Shown here piece by piece: positions 51,795 to 59,278 of a stretch of 64,000 bases of DNA. The notes beneath the pieces are model-generated. The model was given only the letters and a program-made list of their open reading frames with translations, was not told the DNA's origin and made no database searches. Made by a program: the position numbers and the translations under genes. Location of the stretch: the NCBI GenBank assembly GCA_020636045.1, contig JACJYP010000003.1, forward strand, positions 1 through 64,000, in the 5' to 3' direction. The DNA is from Lewinellaceae bacterium (GTDB lineage Bacteria > Bacteroidota > Bacteroidia > Chitinophagales > Saprospiraceae). How positions within the stretch are numbered: position 1 is the first letter of the stretch; every line of letters begins with the position of its first letter.

Positions 51795-52859
51795 GTGAAC
51801 ACGTATCGCTTAATCCTGTATCGACACAGCGAAAATCGTTGGCACTACGTTCGCCTGACAGCCCTCCCGGAGGGACTGCTTCGCACTGAAACCGGTTGTT
51901 GCGGCCTTGCGCCCGACCACATGGAAGAGCATTCCGTGCCGGCAGATGCCGAAGCACAGACCATATTGCGCGAAGCAGGAGCAGCCTGGCAGGAAAAAGG
52001 ATACGGGAAACCGGGAACCAACAATACGGAAGTGCTGACCCTGCATTTCCAGATGCGACGCTGGAGCGGCTACCCGGCCAGTGCGCCCTGGCACGACGAC
52101 CTGACGGCCCATTACCTCGACCCGATCGCAGCGGCATTCGAAACGCACTGCAACGGCATTGCACGCGGCAGCGAGCGTTTTTCCGGAAATTATCTCTACT
52201 ACTACACTATTTTCAATGCGGACCTCGCACTGGAAATGGCAGAAAATATTGCAGCGGCAGCGCCTGTCAAGTTTTTGCTCGATATCCATGTCGGTCGCCG
52301 GGAAAAACAGGTGCACATACCCATCGACCCTAATGTGCCCGAATACCTCCGCTCTCTTTTCCGCGTGGTGGAGAAGTCGGCGCGCACCATCGCCGGCGAA
52401 TTGCCGACGCTCTTTCCCACTGATCCGTTGCAGCCCGAGTACTTGCCGAACGGCGATGCCCGCAAACGCGTGCAGGGCGAAGAAGCAGCCCGCATCCGCG
52501 AGGTGCTGAAAGAAAAATGGAACTTCGATTCCAGTTTCTGGAACCCGCTGACCGACGCTGCGCCCACGCAGGTGGTATTCCTGAACGGCATGCCGGAGGA
52601 AAGGACCCGCAAAGTGACCGAATGGATCAGCCGGCAACTCCGCACACCTTTATATATGCTGGACTGCGAAGAAGGGCTGTTCGAGATACACCCTTCGGAT
52701 ATTTTTAAAAATATTTATGAAGGGGCGGTGTTTGATGCCAGCCTCGACTGGATCATTTATTTCTCGCACCACCACACGGTCACGTTTGGTGGCGACTGGC
52801 TTGTTGATGCCGTCAAAGACCTTTACAAGGAAGAGCCGGAAGTGCTCAATTCCTGGTAG
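51795..52859 (+). CDS. Unknown cytosolic protein with WGR-like N-terminal segment
   Basis: A 354-residue protein (GTG start at 51795; a frame from ATG 51651 also exists, but its N-terminal 48 residues look random). Residues about 4-72 (YRLILYRHSENRWHYVRL, GCCGLAP, SVPADAEAQTILREAGAAWQEKGYGKP) resemble a WGR-like domain in strand pattern and in the closing E-K-x-x-KGY. The rest includes LLDIHVGRREKQVHIPIDPNVP, PTQVVFLNGMPEERTRKVTEW and DWIIYFSHHHTVTFGGDWLVDAVK. I do not recognise a catalytic site. It is preceded by a terminator and is probably monocistronic. Confidence 0.6.
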   Translation: MNTYRLILYRHSENRWHYVRLTALPEGLLRTETGCCGLAPDHMEEHSVPADAEAQTILREAGAAWQEKGYGKPGTNNTEVLTLHFQMRRWSGYPASAPWHDDLTAHYLDPIAAAFETHCNGIARGSERFSGNYLYYYTIFNADLALEMAENIAAAAPVKFLLDIHVGRREKQVHIPIDPNVPEYLRSLFRVVEKSARTIAGELPTLFPTDPLQPEYLPNGDARKRVQGEEAARIREVLKEKWNFDSSFWNPLTDAAPTQVVFLNGMPEERTRKVTEWISRQLRTPLYMLDCEEGLFEIHPSDIFKNIYEGAVFDASLDWIIYFSHHHTVTFGGDWLVDAVKDLYKEEPEVLNSW

Positions 52860-53018
52860 CCCGGCAAATCAATCTTACCGCAGTATTTCCTCCTACCTGA
52901 CGGCGGCTGTCACTTTTTTATCCGTTCAGGCAGCCCGAACCGGCATTTTGTCGTCAATCTTTGCGTTTGCAAAATAAATGGCCTTCCGGGTGCCCGGCAG
53001 GTGCCAAACCGATCTTTT

Positions 53019-53642
53019 ATGCGGCATATCCCCTTTTTTTCAGCGCTCGTTTTGGGCCTGAGTATTCTTTTTAACACCGCCTGTAAACAAAGCAACCTTG
53101 AAACGGTAGAAGATACCGACGAGAAGGGATTCCAGTTGCGATGGCAGCGCGACAAGCAGACGTTCGTAAAGGAAGGGCTGTACCAGCGGTTCTATCCCGG
53201 TGGGGTGCTGGCGGAAGAGGCCCATTATGTGCGCGACACCATCGACGGCGAGCACAAGTACTTTTATCAAAACGGCAAACCGGAAAGCGTGGAGCGTTAC
53301 CGCATGGGTGTTTACCACGGTAAATATCAGAAGTACGATCAGCAGGGGCGCCTGATGCTGGAACAGGATTTTGTGAACGGCGTCATGCAGGGCTTCAGTC
53401 TGGGTTACTACCCGAGCGGCGCGCTGAAGGAAAAATATACGATGAAAGACAATGAGGAGAACGGACCTTTTCAGGAGTACCACGAAAACGGGACATTAAA
53501 AACGGAGGGGACTTACGGACCCGTTAAAGACGGAGGTACGGCGGAGCAGGGCGAACTGCGGGAATACGACGATGCAGGACGCCTGATTCGGATCGCCGAC
53601 TGCAAAGACGGCACCTGCCTGTCAACCTGGAAAGCGGAATAG
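53019..53642 (+). CDS. MORN-repeat (YwqK-like) lipoprotein
   Basis: A 207-residue protein with a lipoprotein signal (VLGLSILFNTAC, lipidated Cys) and about six repeats of the type F/Y-x-x-G-x-L/K-x-x-E: LYQRFYPGGVLAEEAHY, YFYQNGKPESVERY, KYDQQGRLMLEQDF, YYPSGALKEKYTM, YHENGTLKTEGTY and YDDAGRLIRIADC. This is the YwqK/MORN pattern; in other proteins it is proposed to bind lipid or act as antitoxin, but no toxin gene is adjacent. porQ follows 56 bp downstream. Confidence 0.82.
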   Translation: MRHIPFFSALVLGLSILFNTACKQSNLETVEDTDEKGFQLRWQRDKQTFVKEGLYQRFYPGGVLAEEAHYVRDTIDGEHKYFYQNGKPESVERYRMGVYHGKYQKYDQQGRLMLEQDFVNGVMQGFSLGYYPSGALKEKYTMKDNEENGPFQEYHENGTLKTEGTYGPVKDGGTAEQGELREYDDAGRLIRIADCKDGTCLSTWKAE

Positions 53643-53698
53643 TCCCACAACCCGGAAAAACTCCGACATTGCCCGATAACAATTCAACTACCTTCCTA

Positions 53699-54760
53699 AT
53701 GAGTCCTTTGTTACGAAAAATCGGTCTTTCTCTCCTGATCGCGGGTTTCCCGGCGTTTCTGTTTTGTCAGGTAAACGGCGGCCAGCAGGTGTTTCAGTTC
53801 ATGACGCTTTCTCCCTCTGCGCGCATCACGGCGCTTGGCGGGATGCAAATTGCCGTAAAAGATACCGATCTCGGCTTTGCTGCCGTCAACCCTGCCGCTT
53901 TGAATCCCATGATGGACGGTCGGCTCGTATTTCAGCACAATTTTTTCCTTTCGGACGTGCAGCACGGCTACGTTGCCTACGCGCACGATCTGCCCAAACA
54001 GGGCTTTACCCTTCAGGCCGGTTTGCAATACCTGAACTATGGCGATATCAAGCGGGCGGATGAATATGGCAACGTGATCGGCACCGTGCCGGCTTCGGAG
54101 ACGGCCTTTACCCTGGGTGGCGCGCGTGCGCTCAGCGACCGCTTTTCGATGGGACTCAACCTGCGCCTCGGCCTCTCCACGCTCGACACCTATAAAGCCT
54201 CGGCCCTGGCCGCCGACGCCGGCGTCATGTATGCCGATACCGCGCGCCGCTTCACCGCGGCCATCGTGATCCGCAACGCCGGGACACAGATGTCGGCTTA
54301 CAACGAGATCAGGGAAGACATTCCTTTCGACCTTCAGATCGGCATCAGCAAGCGCCTCAAATACCTGCCGTTCCGGTTCAGCATCGTCGCTCACCACCTG
54401 CATCAGTGGGATATCCGGTACGACGACCCCGACCTGCAGGACGACGACATTTTACAGATCGGCGACGGCGAGTCTTCCGGAAACAGCGGCAACGGCGGCG
54501 TGGATAACTTTTTCAGGCACCTTGTGTTCAATGGCGAATTCCTGCTGGGCCGCAACGAATCCTTCCAGTTGCGCTTTGGGTACAACCACTTGCGCAAAAA
54601 GGAACTTTCCGTGCGCAACTACCGGAGCCTGGCAGGATTTTCAGGCGGCGTGGGCATCAAAATCAGCCGTTTCCGGATCGATCTCGGCTATGCCTCCTAT
54701 CACCTGGCCGGAGGCGTGCTGCACCTGGGCATCGGCACCAACCTGAAAGAGTTTTTCTGA
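53699..54760 (+). CDS. porQ: Type IX secretion system protein PorQ
   Basis: A 353-residue outer-membrane-type protein. The mature N terminus NGGQQVFQFMTLSPSARITALGGMQIAVKDTDLGFAAVNPAALNPMMDGRLVFQHNFFLSDVQHGYVAYAHD follows the PorQ pattern (GG-x-x-FQF-L-PSAR-ALGG, NPAALNP, H-F-D/G-x-QHGYVAY). The C-terminal half alternates barrel strands and ends LHLGIGTNLKEFF. PorQ and PorU/PorV/PorZ take part in attaching T9SS cargo to A-LPS at the surface. The start at 53699 gives a signal peptide; 53669 is possible. rpsL is 192 bp downstream. Confidence 0.85.
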   Translation: MSPLLRKIGLSLLIAGFPAFLFCQVNGGQQVFQFMTLSPSARITALGGMQIAVKDTDLGFAAVNPAALNPMMDGRLVFQHNFFLSDVQHGYVAYAHDLPKQGFTLQAGLQYLNYGDIKRADEYGNVIGTVPASETAFTLGGARALSDRFSMGLNLRLGLSTLDTYKASALAADAGVMYADTARRFTAAIVIRNAGTQMSAYNEIREDIPFDLQIGISKRLKYLPFRFSIVAHHLHQWDIRYDDPDLQDDDILQIGDGESSGNSGNGGVDNFFRHLVFNGEFLLGRNESFQLRFGYNHLRKKELSVRNYRSLAGFSGGVGIKISRFRIDLGYASYHLAGGVLHLGIGTNLKEFF

Positions 54761-54835
54761 ATATGACGCAATGATCCGGATTCCGGAAGTGTGGGGCAAA
54801 CCGCGCCGATTTACATAGAAATTTTGAATCACTTC

Positions 54836-54867
54836 TTGGAAAATTATGGCTTCTTGAGTTACCTTTG
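54836..54867 (+). promoter_or_regulatory. Promoter of the str operon
   Basis: TTGG (54836-54839) followed about 20 bp later by TACCTTTG (54860-54867), an exact TAnnTTTG -7 box, matches the Bacteroidetes primary-sigma promoter. It lies 86 bp before the rpsL ATG. Confidence 0.65.
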
Positions 54868-54952
54868 CGTTCGCTTTTGGGGAAGCCTGTTTTTCTGTGC
54901 GCTTTTCCCATTGATTTTGAACGAGTTACAACAAATTCAGTAAACAACCGGT

Positions 54953-55327
54953 ATGCCTACCATTAATCAGCTTGTCCGTAAGAGCCGCGAGAAAGTCGAG
55001 TATAAAAGTAAAAGCCGCGCATTGAACGCGTGTCCCCAGCGTCGCGGCGTATGCACCCGCGTGTATACGACCACGCCGAAAAAGCCGAACTCCGCGCTCC
55101 GTAAAGTAGCCAAAGTGCGCCTTACGAACAGCATCGAGGTGATCGCCTACATTCCGGGTGAAGGACACAACCTGCAGGAGCACTCCATCGTGCTCGTACG
55201 CGGCGGTCGTGTGAAAGACCTTCCCGGTGTGCGCTACACCATTGTTCGCGGCGCTCTGGATACGGCAGGTGTGGTCAACCGCAAGCAAAGCCGCAGCCGC
55301 TACGGTACCAAGCGTCCCAAGAAATAA
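54953..55327 (+). CDS. rpsL: 30S ribosomal protein S12
   Basis: A 124-residue ribosomal protein of the decoding centre. The core motifs are intact: TINQLVRKSREKV, KSRALNACPQRRGVCTRVYTTTPKKPNSALRKVAKVRLTN, EGHNLQEHSIVLVRGGRVKDLPGVRYTIVRG. The Lys residues that affect streptomycin binding (in TPKKPNS) and the Asp that is methylthiolated in some bacteria (VKDLPG) are both conserved. First gene of the str operon, with rpsG and fusA downstream. Confidence 0.98.
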   Translation: MPTINQLVRKSREKVEYKSKSRALNACPQRRGVCTRVYTTTPKKPNSALRKVAKVRLTNSIEVIAYIPGEGHNLQEHSIVLVRGGRVKDLPGVRYTIVRGALDTAGVVNRKQSRSRYGTKRPKK

Positions 55328-55335
55328 TTTCTTAA

Positions 55336-55425
55336 TGTGCTAATTTGATAATGTGCCAATGTGGTAAAAAACCGCAACACACGAAAATCATTAGCACAGT
55401 TCACTCATTCACTTATTATCATATT
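55336..55425 (+). promoter_or_regulatory. Candidate rpsL-rpsG intercistronic structure
   Basis: In the 103-bp gap, TGTGCTAAT (55336-55344) is complementary to ATTAGCACA (55390-55398), and TGATAAT is complementary to ATTATCA near 55416-55422. Short direct repeats (ATGTGCTAATTTG, ATGTGCCAATGTG) also occur. In E. coli S7 represses its own operon by binding between rpsL and rpsG, so this may be a comparable site; that is inference. Confidence 0.35.
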
Positions 55426-55430
55426 AAAAA

Positions 55431-55898
55431 ATGCGTAAGCACAAACCGAAACCTCGAGTATTGGCTCCCGATCCGCGATACAGCGACACCCTGGTGACGC
55501 GTTTCGTGAATAACCTGATGTGGGAAGGCAAGAAGAGCGTTGCATTTGGCATTTTTTACGATGCACTTGACCTCGTAAAAAGCCGCACCAACGAGGACGA
55601 GTTGCAAGTCTGGAAAAAAGCATTGAACAATGTAATGCCGCAAGTGGAAGTGCGCAGCCGCCGTATCGGTGGCGCTACCTTCCAGATCCCGACCGAACTT
55701 CCGGCCAACCGGAAAGTATCCATCGGGATGAAGTGGCTGATCAGATATGCGCGCGCCCGCAGCGGTAAAGGCATGGCCGAAAAACTGGCCTCAGAGATCG
55801 TAGCAGCCAGCAAAGGCGAAGGCAGTGCCGTAAAAAAGCGCGAAGACACGCACAAGATGGCGGAGTCGAACCGCGCTTTCGCCCACTTCAGGGTGTAA
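55431..55898 (+). CDS. rpsG: 30S ribosomal protein S7
   Basis: A 155-residue ribosomal protein that binds 16S rRNA at the 3' major domain and organises the head of the small subunit. Motifs: MRKHKPKPRVLAPDPRY, LVTRFVNNLMWEGKKSVAFGIFYDALD, ALNNVMPQVEVRSRRIGGATFQIPTELPANRKVSIGMKWLI, KREDTHKMAESNRAFAHFRV. Length is standard. A hairpin at 55935-55956 follows, yet fusA begins 313 bp later, so fusA may have its own promoter. Confidence 0.98.
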   Translation: MRKHKPKPRVLAPDPRYSDTLVTRFVNNLMWEGKKSVAFGIFYDALDLVKSRTNEDELQVWKKALNNVMPQVEVRSRRIGGATFQIPTELPANRKVSIGMKWLIRYARARSGKGMAEKLASEIVAASKGEGSAVKKREDTHKMAESNRAFAHFRV

Positions 55899-55934
55899 CC
55901 GGCAGCGCAGTCAAATTCCTACCGTCGAAATTGA

Positions 55935-55963
55935 CCCCGCCCGGATTTTGGCGGGGCCAGTTT
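55935..55963 (+). terminator. Hairpin after rpsG
   Basis: CCCCGCC (55935-55941) pairs with GGCGGGG (55950-55956) with an 8-nt loop, then CCAGTTTTT. Partial termination could reduce fusA expression relative to the ribosomal proteins. Confidence 0.75.
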
Positions 55964-56211
55964 TTCGGCGGTATTGGCTTTTAAAGAGGATGGATTTTAC
56001 AATACCTGCTTTTGTTTTTCCAAACTTTTAAAAAGCCAAATTGAATAACTCCGAATTATTATTCAGCCAACAGACATTTTTTGCCAAAAGGCGATACTTT
56101 GTTCTGATCTTGCGTCTGAATAAACGTTTTGAAATAAAATATTCATTCACCCGGCTTACCCGGCAGGATGCAACAACCCGGGCTGGCTCATTCAAACAAC
56201 TATACTGACTC
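55964..56211. other. AT-rich leader region upstream of fusA
   Basis: This 248-bp stretch is markedly AT-rich and holds no gene. It presumably contains a separate fusA promoter, but no exact TAnnTTTG box is visible; a near match is ATACTTTG at about 56094. Confidence 0.4.
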
Positions 56212-58347
56212 ATGGCAACGGACCTCCGGTTTACGCGAAATATCGGTATCGCCGCGCACATCGACGCCGGCAAAACCACCTTCACGGAGCGTGCTCTCTT
56301 CTACACTGGCGTCACCCACAAAATTGGCGAAGTACACGAAGGCGCGGCTACCATGGACTGGATGGAGCAGGAGCAGGAACGCGGCATCACGATCACATCG
56401 GCCGCCACCAAATGTTCCTGGACGGTAGAAGGCCAGAAATACGACTTTAACATCATCGATACCCCGGGCCACGTCGACTTCACCGTTGAGGTGAACCGCT
56501 CGCTCCGCGTGCTCGACGGCCTTGTGTTCCTCTTCTCCGCCGTCGACGGTGTAGAGCCGCAGTCGGAAACCAACTGGCGCCTGGCCGACAACTATAAAGT
56601 ACCGCGTATCGGTTTTGTCAACAAGATGGACCGCGCCGGCTCCGACTTCATGATGGTTGTAAAAGACATGAAGGCGAAACTGGGCGCCAACGCCGTGCCC
56701 CTGCAGGTGCCCATCGGCTCCGAGCACAACTTCAAAGGCGTGGTGGACCTGGTGACCAATCAGGCGATCATCTGGAATGAGCAAGACCAGGGTATGACCT
56801 ACGAAGTAGTGCCCATCCCCGAAGACCTGAAAGAGACCGTTGCAGAACAGCGCCAGATCCTGATCGAGGAAGTGGCTTCCTACGACGACAACCTGCTGGA
56901 AAAATTCTTCGACGATCCGGACAGCATCACCGTAGAGGAAATGCGCGCCGCCGTTCGCGCCGCCGTCTGCGACCTCAAGATGACGCCGGTGATGTGCGGC
57001 TCGGCCTTTAAAAACAAAGGGGTACAGGCTTGCCTGGATGCTGCATGCTACTTCCTGCCCGCTCCGATCGATATCGAGGCCGTAAAAGGCATTGACCCGA
57101 AAACGGATAATGAAGTAGAACGCAAACCGACGGTCAGCGACCCGTTTACGGCCCTGGCGTTCAAGATCGCAACGGACCCCTTCGTAGGGCGTCTGTGCTT
57201 CATCCGCGTATATTCCGGCAAACTGGATGCCGGTTCCTACGTGCTGAATACCCGTTCGGGCGAGAAAGAACGCATCAGCCGCCTGTACCAGATGCATGCT
57301 AACAAGCAAAACCCGATCGATTCGGTAGAAGCCGGCGATATCGCCGCTGCCGTAGGTTTTAAGGATATCCGCACCGGCGATACGCTCTGCGACGTTGCCC
57401 ACCCGATCGTGCTCGAAAGCATGGTGTTCCCCGAGCCGGTGATCGGTCTCGCCGTGGAGCCGAAAACGCAGAAAGACCTGGACAAACTCGGCATGGCCCT
57501 GGCCAAACTCGCCGAGGAAGACCCCACCTTCCGCGTGCGCTACGACGAAGACACCAACCAGACAGTGATTTCCGGTATGGGTGAGTTGCACCTTGAGATC
57601 ATCGTAGACCGTCTGCGTCGCGAATTCAAAGTGGAATGCAACCAGGGTGCACCGCAGGTGAACTATAAAGAAGCGCTGACCAAAACCACTTCGCACCGCG
57701 AACGCCTGAAAAAACAAACAGGTGGCGCCGGTCTGTTCGCCGACATGGAATTCACCCTCGGCCCCGCCGATCAGGAATTCCTCGAAAGCGACGACTACAA
57801 GAGCGGCAAGAAAAAACTGCAGTTCGAGTGGGGCATCGTGGGCGGCGCCATCGACAAAAACTACATCAAGCCTATCACCGATGGTTTCACTCAGATGATG
57901 AGCAACGGCATCCTGGCCGGCTATGGCATCGATTCGATGAAAGTGCGCGTAAGCGACGGTTCTATGCACGCCGTCGACTCGAAGCCCATCGCATTCGAAC
58001 TTTGCGCCAAGGAAGGCTTCCGCGCAGCAGCGCCGGCCACCAAGCCGCAGATCATGGAACCGATCATGAAACTCGAGGTCATCACACCCGACGAGTACGT
58101 CGGGCCGGTGATCGGCGACCTCAACCGCCGCCGTGGCATGCCGAAAGGCCAGGAGCCGCGTATGGGCGGCGCCGTTGCCATTCAGGCAGAAGTGCCCCTG
58201 GCCGAAATGTTCGGCTACGTAACCGCGCTGCGTACGCTGACTTCCGGCCGCGCCTCTTCGACCATGGAGTTCAGCCACTATGCTGCTGCTCCTGAAAACG
58301 TCGCCAAGACGGTAATTGAAAAGGCAAAAGGCACGGTGAAAGTGTAA
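56212..58347 (+). CDS. fusA: Elongation factor G
   Basis: A 711-residue translational GTPase that drives tRNA-mRNA translocation. G1 is AHIDAGKTT, G2 lies in ERGITI, G3 is DTPGHVDF and G4 is NKMDRAG. The central and C-terminal EF-G domains follow, including the domain IV block and GEPRMGG-like sequence (QEPRMGGAVAIQAEVPLAEMFGYVTALRTLTSGRA). It ends normally. No tuf or rpsJ follows, unlike many Bacteroidetes. Confidence 0.98.
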   Translation: MATDLRFTRNIGIAAHIDAGKTTFTERALFYTGVTHKIGEVHEGAATMDWMEQEQERGITITSAATKCSWTVEGQKYDFNIIDTPGHVDFTVEVNRSLRVLDGLVFLFSAVDGVEPQSETNWRLADNYKVPRIGFVNKMDRAGSDFMMVVKDMKAKLGANAVPLQVPIGSEHNFKGVVDLVTNQAIIWNEQDQGMTYEVVPIPEDLKETVAEQRQILIEEVASYDDNLLEKFFDDPDSITVEEMRAAVRAAVCDLKMTPVMCGSAFKNKGVQACLDAACYFLPAPIDIEAVKGIDPKTDNEVERKPTVSDPFTALAFKIATDPFVGRLCFIRVYSGKLDAGSYVLNTRSGEKERISRLYQMHANKQNPIDSVEAGDIAAAVGFKDIRTGDTLCDVAHPIVLESMVFPEPVIGLAVEPKTQKDLDKLGMALAKLAEEDPTFRVRYDEDTNQTVISGMGELHLEIIVDRLRREFKVECNQGAPQVNYKEALTKTTSHRERLKKQTGGAGLFADMEFTLGPADQEFLESDDYKSGKKKLQFEWGIVGGAIDKNYIKPITDGFTQMMSNGILAGYGIDSMKVRVSDGSMHAVDSKPIAFELCAKEGFRAAAPATKPQIMEPIMKLEVITPDEYVGPVIGDLNRRRGMPKGQEPRMGGAVAIQAEVPLAEMFGYVTALRTLTSGRASSTMEFSHYAAAPENVAKTVIEKAKGTVKV

Positions 58348-58390
58348 GGATACCGGAACGGTCTCCACGAAACACCGTGGTAATAATATG

Positions 58391-58422
58391 AAGCCCGGCA
58401 GCGTTCACGTTGCCGGGCTTTT
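58391..58422 (+). terminator. Terminator after fusA
   Basis: AAGCCCGGCA (58391-58400) pairs with TGCCGGGCTT (58411-58420), followed by TT. It begins 44 bp after the fusA stop. Confidence 0.85.
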
Positions 58423-58424
58423 AG

Positions 58425-58614
58425 TATCTCCAACCTCTGGTTGGTAAACAAACTGAACTTCCCAAGCGAAATCCGGGACCACAATGAATCAACACATCGC
58501 ACATATTGCTCTTGTCCTGTATCTCCAATCTCTGGTTGGAAAAACAAATGAATTTCCCAACCAGAGGTTGGGGCCACTATGAATCAACACATCGCACATA
58601 TCGCCATCGTTGTC
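58425..58614 (+). repeat. 95-bp tandem duplication covering the 5' end of the VOC gene
   Basis: Two units of 95 bp (58425-58519 and 58520-58614) both carry TATCTCCAA[CT]CTCTGGTTGG and ATGAATCAACACATCGCACA, so the leader and first codons of the VOC gene occur twice, at 58484 and 58579. The upstream copy forms a 32-codon open frame (58484-58582) whose TGA overlaps the real ATG as ATGA. The units also contain REP-like CCAACC-nnn-GGTTGG palindromes. Confidence 0.8.
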
Positions 58615-58977
58615 GATGACTACGACGACGCTATCCGGTTTTACACCGGAAAACTGAACTTCAAACTTGTAGAAGACACTGCCCTGAGCGATACAAAACG
58701 CTGGGTGCTCCTGTCTCCTCCGGGGAGTGGCAGTTGCCATTTATTGATCGCCAAAGCCGCCAATGACGAGCAAAAAAGCCGGGTTGGCAACCAGACCGGC
58801 GGCAGGGTGTTTTTATTCCTGTATACCGACGATTTTTACCGCGATTACGAGACCATGATCGCAAAAGGCGTTCGCTTTGTGCGGCCACCTGCCAAAGAAA
58901 GTTACGGAACCGTGGCCGTATTTGAAGACCTGTACGGCAATTTGTGGGACCTGATAGAACCGGCTCAGGGCAACTAG
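58579..58977 (+). CDS. VOC family (glyoxalase/bleomycin-resistance-like) protein
   Basis: A 132-residue vicinal-oxygen-chelate fold protein with two paired beta-alpha-beta-beta-beta modules: NQHIAHIAIVVDDYDDAIRFYTGKLNF (with the His metal ligand), WVLLSPPGSGSCHLLIAKA, GGRVFLFLYTDDFYRDYETMIAKGVRFVRPP, then TVAVFEDLYGNLWDLIEP. The Glu in DLIEP and His in HIAIVV are the usual metal-binding positions. The substrate is unknown. Its 5' end is duplicated in tandem upstream. Confidence 0.88.
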   Translation: MNQHIAHIAIVVDDYDDAIRFYTGKLNFKLVEDTALSDTKRWVLLSPPGSGSCHLLIAKAANDEQKSRVGNQTGGRVFLFLYTDDFYRDYETMIAKGVRFVRPPAKESYGTVAVFEDLYGNLWDLIEPAQGN

Positions 58978-58994
58978 GACGGTTCTATTGATAA

Positions 58995-59114
58995 GAAAGT
59001 AAACTGTCGGCAGCGGCAGTGGGCAGTAATGGCGGGATTTGGGCCAAACAGTAAGTGAATACCTTTTTGCAAAGTTATTCGTACTTATATTAACACTGCC
59101 AACAGTTTACTTTC
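58995..59114. repeat. Intergenic inverted repeat, MITE-like
   Basis: GAAAGTAAACTGTCGGCAG (58995-59013) is matched with one mismatch by CTGCCAACAGTTTACTTTC in inverted orientation (59096-59114), giving 19-bp ends on a 120-bp element. A further weak match (TCTAT) extends outward on both sides. No open frame of note. It lies between the VOC gene and ftsK. Confidence 0.55.
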
Positions 59115-59278
59115 ACCGATAGACTCCGTTATGGCCCGGGGCGCATGGCAGGGAACGGGCCTTTTCACCGGAGAACGTACGATTTTGTGATTCAGGGGCG
59201 TTTTTTTCTTGCGCTTAGACGCCTGAAGGCTACCTTAGCGCCCGAAAAGACACACCAACCGAACCATACCCCTGCTAC

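Noticed and set aside
56200..58368. 722-residue open frame on the minus strand opposite fusA
   Set aside because: It mirrors fusA codon for codon and has the low-complexity, His/Phe/Val-rich composition of an antisense shadow of a GC-rich, highly biased gene.
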